From Pomacea canaliculata (Eukaryota > Mollusca > Gastropoda > Architaenioglossa > Ampullariidae): a stretch of DNA of 64,000 bases. The notes below the pieces were generated by a model. The model was not told the origin of the DNA. It did no database searches and saw only the letters and a list, made by a program, of their open reading frames with translations. Position 1 is the stretch's first letter; each line of letters starts with the position of its first letter. Positions 36,801 to 46,669 of the stretch are shown here, piece after piece. The position numbers and the translations under genes were made by a program. The stretch spans positions 3,286,190-3,350,189 of the forward strand of contig NC_037597.1 of the NCBI RefSeq assembly GCF_003073045.1. The letters are read 5' to 3'.

Positions 36801-39800
36801 GCCGGGACAATGGCTATCTGCAATAGTGCTGCATGGGATGCAAAAGTGGTGACAAGTGCATGGTGGGTTTACCATGATCAGGTGTCCAAGACGGCTCCTT
36901 CAGGAGAGTATCTAACCACTGGTAGCTTCATGATCAGAGGTTTGCATTTTAAAAATTTTCATTATCACCTTTCTTTCTTGACTTTATCAGACAGCCTGAC
37001 TAGTAGGAGCTTAAGGGCTACAACTGTTCTCAGTTGTCAGGTTGTCTGGTAAGTATCAAAGAAAGACAATTTACATGGAAAATTCATTTCTGTTTTAACT
37101 TTACCCGATGACCTGACTGTGACAAATGAGGCGGGGAGAAGGGTGGGCCTAACTTGCCCGATGGGAAATAGGACACTTCTGCCTGCTTGCTTCACCCGAC
37201 TTTCGCCCTCTCATTCGCATGTCCACACGCATACATGCTAGTAATCACTTCACCCACATGCGCAAACACAACTGGTAACACAGTTACACATCAAAAAATT
37301 ATTATTAATAAGAAAATGAGGTTGAATACTGCAAAACACATTAATGAAATGACCTGACATCAGGTCAGTGAAATTTGAATACGTACACAAGACCACTTCC
37401 CTCACAGCTAGGTATGAGTCTTGTGAAGGCAAACGATTCACATTGACCACACGACGACACCCCCGACGACCAGTAGTAGATTGATGGAGATCCTCAGATC
37501 GCCCACAGACAGCAACAATAATGATGAAGTCAAGGAGAGCCTCCTCACATGCTGTCCCTACACAGTTGTACTCTGCTTCCACTGGTTGCCTTGGGCAACG
37601 AACCACAGCTGCAGTGGAGATTATTTGGTGACAGCGGTGTCTGGCACCGGCTCCAGATGAGCAAGAATTCCAGGGGAAACAGTCGACGTATTTTCCCCAC
37701 CTTCTACCTGCAATGGTTGCCCCAGGCAACAGATGGCAGTGATGCTGTTGCTGGAAGTCTGGCGGTGTGCATCCTTCTTGTCCACGAGGACAGCGACCCT
37801 GGTCTCGCACTTGAGGTGTTGCAGACTGTAAGTGCCAGGAAGTAGCACTGCACGTTCGTGGAACAGGCCTCCCTTCTGCAGACTTACTACTTGTAGCCAC
37901 TATGGCGCACAGATATGGTAGTCCCTGCTGAAGTTATGGGGAAAGGCTTCATTAATTCTTAATTATAGATTAAACATCAACCCTAACTATATACTACTCA
38001 AACACATGATCCCTTTGCACCAAATCTACCTGGCCCTGATGCTATCGATCTATTTCTAAAAAAAGCTACTACCTCCCATGAACTTCCCCTAAACGCTATA
38101 TCTTGCCCCTTGACCCTGGGCCTCGATCGTCTACATCAGGGGTGGGCAATTAATTTTCCCAAGGGGCCGCATGAGAAATTGGGATGGTTTTAGAGGGCCG
38201 GACTAATATAGTTAACTCAGTTTTACCCAATACTGTATATGTAGTATATATACTGGCGGGCGGGCCAGCGGGCAGGACGGTCAGAGACAGGCCCGCGGGC
38301 CGGCCTTTGCCCAGGTCTGGTCTACATCAATCAAGGCGACCTGTCAAGTTGTAAAAACAGACAGAAAGGCTTCTCTTTACTGTTCCTGTCTGGTTCTACT
38401 GACCACTGACCACCTCTAATTTTCTACCCGACCTCAGCCCTGTTCTTGCCTTGAACCAGGCTGGTTCATGACACTGAGTATTAATAGCAGCTCTAGCCCT
38501 TTAGCTCCTGATTGTCGGGTCCTCTTATAAGTATCGAAGAAAGACAATTTACATGAAACATTTTATTTTTCCAGCATGGTACATGTAGCATCAGTCCCTT
38601 TGGCAATGTTCTGGTCCATCATTATTTATCTTCATCATAACTATCCTAACTTCATGCTTCATCAAAAGGTGTAATCATTGAAGCAGCAGTCAACAGATGA
38701 AGATAATTTTCCCCAGCTTAAAAACATTTCAATGAGCAACCTGTGGGTTAGGTTTTACATTGCATTCCATTATGTAGCTAAATTACTGCTAAAACAGTTG
38801 TGTACTCACTTTTCTAAAGCATTTCAGCCATGACTTATCAAAATTCAAAGATAAGTAATGCCTGCTCAAGGTAGATTCCTCATGGCAAAATTTTGCTTAG
38901 GGACGGACTTGACACACTGGAATAATCTTAAGAGGAAGTATATTTAACCATCCACACCACACTGTTTAATTCTTCATCTTGATGTTTCACACTTTCCCCC
39001 ACCCTTCCATAGGTATGCCTTGATTAATAATTTTCATCTTGTGCTTTTTGTAGGTTTTAAATAAATATTTACTTTTTAACAGGGAAAAAAAATTACCTGC
39101 CACCATCATATCTGATCTATGGATTTGGGTTTCTGTTCAAAGTGAGTTTTATTTTTAAAACTTCTCGTTATCCATGACTAGACACAATATTTAAAAAAAG
39201 AAACTTTTGCATAAGTTTTTTTCTGGTTGCTTAATATCACTTGTCAGTAATGAGTACAACTTTTTATTTATCTCTGCTGTGTTTTGTTTAGTAAGTAGAT
39301 CATCTGATTTGTAGTAATTGTTCTTTAAAAAAAAAAAAACAACAACTTATGGTTGAAAATAATATTATTGTGGCTGCTGCTCACTCTGCATCTACAGCTC
39401 TCAACTCTTTTTTTCATTGTTCTACATTTCCTTCAATATTTGGCTGTTCCCATATTCGACTTAAAGTGTTGTAAATGCATGTGATGACTGATTCTGTGCA
39501 CTGTGTTTGCTAGGCTTATTTTTGCACTTCAGATTTTCATGTTCATTAGCACTGGGCAACACTGGCAGATAACTTCGGTTAGGGCCAGTCACTACTCCTG
39601 TGAGCTTTTGCTGCTTATTGGGTCCTCTCCTCTGTGATCCAGAGTTTTCTTGATTTACATGTTGACATTTTGTGGCACTCTCCGTGTATCAGTTGAAGAT
39701 CTAGGAAGAAAGGGTAAAGCAGAGACTGAAGAAGTTTTACCACAAAGGACAATATCTGATCAAATTCTATGATGGCTCTGCACTGCTCTTTCTAACCCCA

Positions 39801-42800
39801 GTTGCTTAGTGCATGCATTAATTTATGACCTGGTGCAATGACAATTTCTTAAAACTTAGGTCATTAAAACCAAAGAGATGGAATTTAAGTTTTCATTGGA
39901 GGTCTCGTGTCAACCATGATGAGGAGGGGAACATTGTCAACACTTTTAAAATACTTGGTCACTATCTTTCACAGGAGATTCTGATGGGATACCAAAACTC
40001 AGGCTTTCACGAAGAAGGCTCAACATAGCTTCTTCCTTCTCTGGAAGCTTGTCTCTCTCAGTCTCCAAGAAATTCTTGAGCTATTTTATAAATCTGCAGA
40101 GAGTGTGCTGTCCTTTTTCATCTGTTTTCACAACAATTAATTAGTGAAGGACAAGAGCAGCTTGAATCGTGCATTTGTATATACCTGCTCAAAAGTTGGT
40201 TCAGAGTGACCCTCAGACTGTGTAACAGGCTGACATTTTCAAGTGTCCACAATTCTGCATGATGACAGGCAAGAGTGCCATCAGTTTCTACTGGACGTCT
40301 GATTTTGTGTGCATACAAGACCAGACGATTGAAGCTGTGCTTATGTTATTTCAGCCGTGAAGCTTCAAAATACTATCATGTGTGAATGAATGTGGATCAC
40401 ATGCAAATCTGAATCATGATTGTATGAGGGCCTTTCTGGTGTGGCAGGTATGAACGTGTAATAGTGGTGGTGTGATGTGGGGTTCTAACATTTAGTTCCT
40501 TATAGAACTGCTATTGATTGCCCTCTGTTAAATAAAGTCTTATTTATTGTTCTTGTAATTCCACAGCTTGAAGATGGGAGCATTCCAAGACACATGGGAG
40601 AACGCAGAGTGCGTACCACTGAGGAGGATAGTCTTTCCCAAGTTGACTCTCATGCATCTGAAGCAGAAAGTGAACTAAGCTTGAATTTGGAGGAAGAGAA
40701 CAGCAAGAATGGCAGCAATAAAGAGTGCAGTAGTAATAGCAGCAATGATACAGATGATGATGATCATGAAAGTGATTATCATGATGATGAAGTCAGCAAG
40801 CCTGCTTTAGATTCACCTCATGAAGTCACAGTAACTAGTTGTCCAGACTCTGTGAGTAGTGAAAGCCAAAAGGAGATTCAGGTGGACAAGAATAATGCTT
40901 TTTCAGAAGATAAGGGAAAGGATTGCAGCTTGGGCAATGATACTGATGATGACAAACAGCCTCACACAGCAGCTGCTGCTATTGAATTTCCAGACACCTC
41001 CATAACCCTTATGCATATTAAAGGAGACAAGTAAGCATGCAAGTAACCATGTGCAAGTGTGTGTTGGAGAGAGGGTGGTGGTGGTGGCTGTGGCATAACT
41101 TTGTGAGTATATGTGGTTATGTGTGCAGATATGAAAACAACACTTTTAAAAACTTCAGAATCAAAGTGTCTTAGGTGTGCTATAAAATGTTAATATATAA
41201 TTTATTAATACTATTTGCATCACAGGTATGAGCTCCAGCGAGGAACAAGCATGTCTAGCACTGTATCGGAGACAGACAGTACTGTAATCTACTTGGGAGA
41301 TGATAAGCCTGTTGTATTTGGAGAGAAGGCAATGTATTTTGTTCAATACACAAAGCATACTAGTGCTTATAGAGCAAATATTTTTTAAGCAGAATTAGAT
41401 TTTGATTAATTATTTTTCAATATCTTTTAGTGTGCATTGTAAAATCAAGTTTTTTAATCAAATCTGTAAGTGCTGCTGCTTTTTGTTTGATTTAAAAAAG
41501 GTAGTGTCTGCCATTTGTGTAAGATAATACTAGTGTGTGAAAGACAAGAAAATTATGTACAGCTGGAATGGTGTCCTTATGTTTTATATTAATTTTATTT
41601 CCTAGAATGTACATATGTACCATTTGAGCTATTATATGTCTGAATAACTTATTTTCACCTGAAGGAAGAATGCATTTGTGTCATTCAACTCTATACTGGT
41701 ACAGTTCAATATTTAATAACTTTTTCATTTTTTTCAGGGTGGTAACAGAGGAGGAGGACGTCTATCAGCCAGACAAAGACGGTATGGCGAAAATCATGTT
41801 ATGTTTAAAATAAAATTTTTACATACTTAAAAATAGAAATGCACAGAGCAAAAACCAGTACAGTGCTTAGGATGTGCTAAGTGAAAGGAAGAAACTTAGA
41901 TAAGATTTGACGATTTCTTCTTTGACTGTACTAGATGACATGACCATAGGAGATTAAGCTCTTTAACCATCAAAAAGTTGTCTCTACCAGTATCTCAGTT
42001 GCTTCAGGTGTGCACCCAGGATGTCGGTGTTTGCACTTGCCTTGCCTTGCCTTGCCTTCCATCCTAACTTTGCCTTGTCAAACTAAGTTTGTCTGCAGTG
42101 GGCTGTTATCAGTCTGGTTACTTTTTTGTTCAGAAACCTTTTTTCATGCTTCTTGCCTTCACTAGCACTGATGCAAACCAATTGATACAATGCAACAGGC
42201 TGCCTTCTGCTTCTCAAGTGGGTGGTGGTTTCTTCCCTCTGCCTGATCTTTATTCTCCTTGGTCATGTCATCTGGTACAGTCAAAGAACAAAGAAAATTT
42301 TGAGAGTAAATTTTCTTGGGAGACCAAAGCAGACTTGGAAAAGAACAGTAGAGAGCGAGGCAAAGGACCAGGACCACATGGGCCACATGCCAGGGGGCAT
42401 GCCCATAACCGGGTCTACTGCAAGATTTTGTTGCGGCTCTATGCTCTCGAGGAGGAACAAGGAATAAACCAAACTAAATTCTCTTTGAGATTTGCCAGAT
42501 GACATCAAGCCTCTCTTGACCTCCCTGCTGTTTGAGTAGAGTGTTTGTCATAAAATCTGATGTATTAGCCTTATGTTCGGCCTTTTTATACTGTTGTTCA
42601 CCTGACTAGTAGAGTGCTCTCTATGCAAGTCACATGCTAGCTCCCTGATGGTCATGTTATTTGGTTAGTCTCAAAGAAATAGAATTTACTCTCTCACTTT
42701 TATTTTTATTCAGTATTATGGCGCCATAATTATGGTTTAATATTAAAGATAATGTTGTCTTTATGTTTTGCAGAGAACTGAGAAAAACAAAAAAAAGTGG

Positions 42801-45754
42801 GGAACCTATGAAACAAACTGTAGACGGAGAAGAAGAAACAGTGTCTTGGCTTCATGAAGTGAAAGATGAAAACCAGCTAAAAAATCAACAGGAGTATAAA
42901 AACAAGGTTGCCCAGCAGGATGATTGTGAAAAGCAGGAGGTTATTGTCAGGTTTCTTAAGCATTTTTCAGGTTTGATGCAAGTTTGAATTGATGTTCATA
43001 AAGTCTTATTTCATCAACTGGCAATACACATATATCACTCAAAGGTGGTACAGATGCACCTGAAGAAAATTATGGGTAGCATTAGAAGCCATATATTTCC
43101 TGTCATCACATCAGTAGTAAATTTCAGTGTTCAGAGTTGCATAAAAGTAACTTTTCAGGCATGCTGTTTTTTTTTTTTTTTTTGCCAGTGTTAGGCAGAT
43201 GATCAGGAAGGAGGAAAGAACTTTATTGCTAGAAGTAGTTTAAAAGGGAAAACTAAAACTGTGCAAGAGTTATGACAATACTTTTGTAATGAGCACTTTA
43301 CACTACTTGTATATAAACTTAAAATCAGTTGAAATCAGCTTTGATCATAAAATTTATTATCTATGGTTTTATTTATATATTTTTATTTTAAACTGCAGGA
43401 GGAACTTTTACCTAAATCAAGCAGGCAAGAACCTCATCATCCTAACCAGCAGCAGCAGCAGCAGCAGCAGCTGCAGCAGCTGAAACGAGGCCAGAAAGTG
43501 AGCTTTGATATGTGTTGCTCACTTGTGCTGTTTATTTTTTATCATGACAGACGAGAGAGAACATAATGATCATGCTTAGTTAATTTTTACATATTCCAAG
43601 TTTTGTTGGCGCTTAGTTTTACATGGTTGTTTCAGGGTAAGCTGAGAAAAATAAAAGAAAAGTATGGTGACCAAGATGAAGAGGAAAGAAGAATTCGTAT
43701 GGAGATTCTAGCAGTGAGTTTACTGTCATTTGGCTTTTAGATTTTAAAAGCTTCAGTTCCTATATCATTTCTTAGTTCGAAGACCTATCTAGATTAGATA
43801 TTTAAGTGTTTCTACCTCCATCGATTGACATTCTGTGTTTTTAATTTTTAATAGTTTTGGATAGAAATGGGAAGCATTTTATGTGAAGGCAGTATTTTAA
43901 TGGAGAAATTATCTAAGTAAATAATCTGCAATCTGTTTTTAAATCTGCTGTTTAATATAATTTTTTATGGTTATTGCACGGAATATTGCTTTGTTTCGAT
44001 AAGTGCTTCATTTCAAATTGTGTAGTCTTGGTGCAGTCTTCAGGTACCCACAAAGAAAAAAAAAAGAAGGGGAAAAAAGGAAAAGATGAGATAACATCAA
44101 AGAGTGGAAAACCAGCTGGACGACCGCATACTGGTAAACAGGAACCTCGGCCATCTTCATTAAAGACAAATGGAACTTTGAATCCCGACCTTATAGAAGG
44201 TACAGCAGTATTAGCATGTTATATTAGAAAATGTAAATGGTGATAGTTTTTAATTGTTGTCATGTAAAGCCATTTTTTCCCTCTCTCCAAATAAAATACT
44301 GTAATGTTACTGTAAGAAGTATTTTGCTTGTAAACAATGACAAGTTTGTTGACTTTCTTTTTCAGAAACACCACACTCTGAAGAAATATAAAGCCTTCTG
44401 GAGCTCATAAAGAGGTATAAAATACTAATAACTCTTAGGTTTTATTCATCACAGATGTTTATTTATATGTCTGTGAAACAATTATTCCTAACAAGAGAGC
44501 AATTAAATGAGTTAACATTTCCATTTAAATTACATGAAATGGCTCCTCCAAAACATTTTACTCTTGTAAGTAAATATTTTTTGATAGATGTTTGTGTTCA
44601 TTTGGATGTAAGCTTATTAGTTCTGCTGTCCCAAGTTTGTCAAAACTTTTAAAATATTTTGATGCATAGGACCCAGCCTCAGATGGTGAGCAAGTTGGAG
44701 CAGATGAAGAAACTCAGAAAACAGATGTAAGTGAAATAATATTTTAAAACATGTAATTTGATTTTGAAGCACAGATATTTCAGACACTTAAGGTTACTGG
44801 GATGCTGTAGTTTTTGTATGTTCTGGTCCCTTTTATATGACAACCTTATACATAAGAAATTTCATATCATATAGGAATATTGTTTTTTGATAAATCTACA
44901 GTCTCTAAGAGGGTTTGGTAACTCATATGAGATGGAGTCGGTTACTATTTCCTTATTATCTTTACAGGACATTCAGATTCTTAACTCATTGACTGGTCAG
45001 CCTCATCCTGAGGATGAACTTTTGTATGCCATTCCTTGCTGTGCTCCATACAATGCTATGACCAACTACAAGTAAGTGTAGGCTTTATACAGCATTTGTG
45101 CACCAAAATATGTCTTTCATCAGTTAGCCTTGATAATCGGCATTAAGTATAAAAGTACAGACAAAGCCACCTTCATTGGTCTCCTTTGATTCTGTATTGT
45201 TACTTTGCATTAAGACTATCATTTCTCATGTGCCGCAGGTTCAAGGTGAAATTGTTACCAGGGACTACTAAAAGAGGGAAAGGTAACGCCTTCATATAAT
45301 TTTATGACATTATAACCGTGTGACATTTGGTTTAGTTTTAATCCGTCATAAAAAATAAAGTGAATTAGAAATATAAAATATATACACATACAAAGCGTAC
45401 AACCATACCCCCCTTTTTTTTTAGCGGCCAAAATGGCGATCAACATGTTCCAGCATGATAAGATGGCAAGTGCCCGAGAAAAAGATCTCCTTCGAATAAT
45501 GAAGGTAAATACAGATTGTCTGCATTTTTACTAATATGTAATCTTTTTTGATTAAGATTTTTATTTAGAAGAATTCTTTTCTTCAAGAATATTTTTTCGT
45601 TTAAATTTACAGAAAGATGTCGGGTTTTATTGCCTTTCTTACAATATTTTTGTTTTAAATTATTATCTAATTTTGTATTTTGCAGGATGCTGACATATCT
45701 CGAAATATGCCAGGAAAAGTCAAAGTAGCAGCCCCAAGTCTTCACAAAAGATGA
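27871..45754 (+). CDS. NEMF: Nuclear export mediator factor / ribosome quality control factor (Rqc2 orthologue)
   Basis: About 33 exons, the first 27871-27926 ([19 protein letters not shown]) and the last 45686-45754 ([11 protein letters not shown]). Main ones: 28349-28417, 28569-28671, 29000-29125, 29498-29643, 30009-30076, 30293-30372, 30650-30723, 30995-31062, 31264-31339, 32029-32091, 32217-32294, 33179-33226, 33680-33840, 33934-34038, 34926-34989, 35094-35182, 35402-35505, 36545-36607, 36769-36939, 39083-39141, 40567-41030, 41226-41313 or 41328, 41738-41781, 42774-42939, 43399-43497, 43636-43713, 44037-44199, 44366-44414, 44670-44726, 44968-45071, 45239-45282, 45425-45504. It binds 60S subunits carrying stalled peptidyl-tRNA, recruits Listerin and adds C-terminal tails. 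NFACT-N has the conserved DR of [17 protein letters not shown] is [26 protein letters not shown] is [16 protein letters not shown]. Exon 29 (44366-44414) reads to a TAA and breaks phase; one more A at 44384-44386 restores both. Confidence 0.95.
33419..33600. mobile_element. hAT-type MITE with exact 8-bp target duplication
   Basis: CAGCGGTTCTCAACCTTTT at the left and AGGTTGAGAACCGCTG at the right form hAT termini. CTTTAAGG is duplicated exactly at 33411-33418 and 33601-33608. No coding capacity. It lies in a NEMF intron. Confidence 0.9.
34150..34305 (-). repeat. Possible tRNA-derived SINE
   Basis: On the minus strand, GGCGGTCCAGCAGTGTAACA followed by GCGCCTGACACC and GTCCTGGATTCAGCTC resembles A- and B-box spacing of a tRNA-derived head. 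Only this copy was recognised in the window. Confidence 0.4.
34345..34558. mobile_element. TIR MITE of the CAGATGACATGAC family, decayed copy
   Basis: The right end CAGATCATCTGGTAAGCACTC matches the family terminus seen at 36971-37067 and 41918-42288. The left end TTCATGTTGTCCTAGACAAC is more decayed. It lies in a NEMF intron. Confidence 0.45.
36971..37067. mobile_element. TIR MITE of the CAGATGACATGAC family, short copy
   Basis: Left CTTGACTTTATCAGACAGCC is mirrored by right GGTTGTCTGGTAAGTATCAA. This copy is about 97 bases long and lies in a NEMF intron. Confidence 0.55.
37100..38130. repeat. Unclassified repeat-like segment in a NEMF intron
   Basis: GC content is higher than in the surrounding introns. 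Open frames run on both strands (37250-37900 minus, 37549-37845 plus), with paired GGTTGCC(C/T)(C/T)(A/G)GGCAAC palindromes near 37585 and 37716. I recognise no protein family. It looks like an inserted element rather than host exon sequence. Confidence 0.35.
38137..38319. mobile_element. hAT-type MITE with exact 8-bp target duplication
   Basis: Left terminus CAGGGGTGGGCAATTAATTT, right terminus GGCCTTTGCCCAGGTCTG, and an exact GTCTACAT duplication at 38129-38136 and 38320-38327. GC-rich and non-coding. The termini belong to a family widespread in animals. Confidence 0.9.
38365..38553. mobile_element. TIR MITE of the CAGATGACATGAC family, decayed copy
   Basis: The right end TCGGGTCCTCTTATAAGTATC with GAAGAAAGACAATTTACATG matches the flank of the 36971-37067 copy. 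The left end CTTTACTGTTCCTGTCTGG is weaker. Confidence 0.4.
39825..40325 (+). mobile_element. LINE reverse-transcriptase C-terminal fragment in a NEMF intron
   Basis: [10 protein letters not shown] followed by a frame with [11 protein letters not shown] and then, in other frames, KAQHSF and [12 protein letters not shown] matches the WC..N.L.LN...K / YKYLG / KAQQRL..L / KDK..LN.. series of non-LTR reverse transcriptases. It is decayed with several frame changes. Confidence 0.75.
41918..42288. mobile_element. TIR MITE of the CAGATGACATGAC family, best copy
   Basis: Left TTCTTTGACTGTACTAGATG (41918 on) and right GACCA...TCTGGTACAGTCAAAGAA (42260-42288) match in 28 of 29 positions as an inverted repeat. 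Interior of about 310 bases with no coding capacity and a CTTGC simple run near 42040-42060. It lies in a NEMF intron. Confidence 0.7.
42300..42470 (+). mobile_element. LINE ORF2 3'-end fragment in a NEMF intron
   Basis: Encodes [17 protein letters not shown], the same C-terminal motif as the fragment in ECH1 intron 2 (19180-19480). Truncated at the 5' side, directly after the MITE at 41918-42288. Confidence 0.75.
43447..43482 (+). repeat. CAG repeat coding for polyglutamine in NEMF
   Basis: About eight CAG triplets then CTG and CAGCAG encode a Gln tract (Q7-L-Q2) just before LKRGQK in the lysine-rich linker of NEMF. It is in frame with exon 43399-43497. Confidence 0.9.
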
Positions 45755-46094
45755 TTCTTAAACCAGGACTTTTTGCCCTCCCCCACCCCTCTCAAACTAT
45801 CCCTGTCAGCAGCTTCCACAGACGCATCTTTAAATATTGCAGAGCAATCAGAGCTTCTGTTTCGGTGTGCAGATAAACATTGGATCATTTTGAAAAGGAG
45901 TTAAAGCTGCATTTTTTGGAATTATAATGAAGTATTTTCTTTTGTGTTCTTGGAATAACCCTGATATACTACTACAAGGCTAGTAAGGTAAATGTTATGC
46001 TAGAAAACAAGATTTGTACAATTCTACAGACTGAAGTAAAGTGGGCTTTCAAAACTTTCCCTGGTTTGTATTTAAAATGTTACAAGACTATGTA

Positions 46095-46260
46095 CAGTGG
46101 AACTTCGGTTAACGAACTTAATCCGTTCTGGAAAGCTGTTCGCGAAATGTTTGTTATCGAAACAATTTTTTCCATAAGAAATAAAGGAAATAGATTTAAT
46201 GGGTTCCCAGCCCCTGTTGACTCGCTGAAAGTTACAGGCTATATATAGGGTTTAATGTAT
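46095..46260 (-). mobile_element. Tigger/pogo-like MITE, copy 2, truncated
   Basis: One terminus only: TA (46093-46094) then CAGTGGAACTTCGGTTAACG, matching the other two copies for about 150 bases, then lost. It sits between the NEMF stop and its poly(A) signal, so it is probably part of the NEMF 3' untranslated region. Confidence 0.85.
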
Positions 46261-46572
46261 TTTCAGAAAAACAAACATGTAAATCAATTTTTGGGTTAAA
46301 TATTTTTAACAGCAAAAATTGCCAGGAAATTTTGGGACAGCTACTGTGTTAACTTGTGTTTGTGTATGTTTTGTCACGGCTGTGGTTGTTGCCAGCTTTA
46401 ATATCCCTGCAATAACTCAATGACCAGTGATGAAATTTAGATTGAGAAGTATATTGCAAGGCAACTGTTGAAATTCACATAAGAATTAAAAAAGCTTTTA
46501 TTGTGCATCATTAGACAGCTAACATAAACATATTTCTTTCAATCATCAGTATACTGCAATCACAACCAGAAC

Positions 46573-46606
46573 AATAAATTTCTAAGTAATTTTACACATT
46601 TTTATT
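46573..46606. terminator. Overlapping poly(A) signals of convergent NEMF and FN3K-like genes
   Basis: AATAAA on the plus strand at 46573-46578 (candidate for NEMF) and TTTATT at 46601-46606, which is AATAAA on the minus strand 64 bases past the FN3K-like stop. The two signals face each other 22 bases apart. Confidence 0.5.
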
Positions 46607-46669
46607 TGCTCATTATTTCATTAAGCATGAGGCTCTTTCAGTCACCTTTGTGGCACCAAAGCTTAAACT

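Noticed and set aside
37250-37900. 216-residue minus-strand open frame in a NEMF intron
   Set aside because: No similarity, no start context or splice partners, and the segment looks like inserted repeat sequence.
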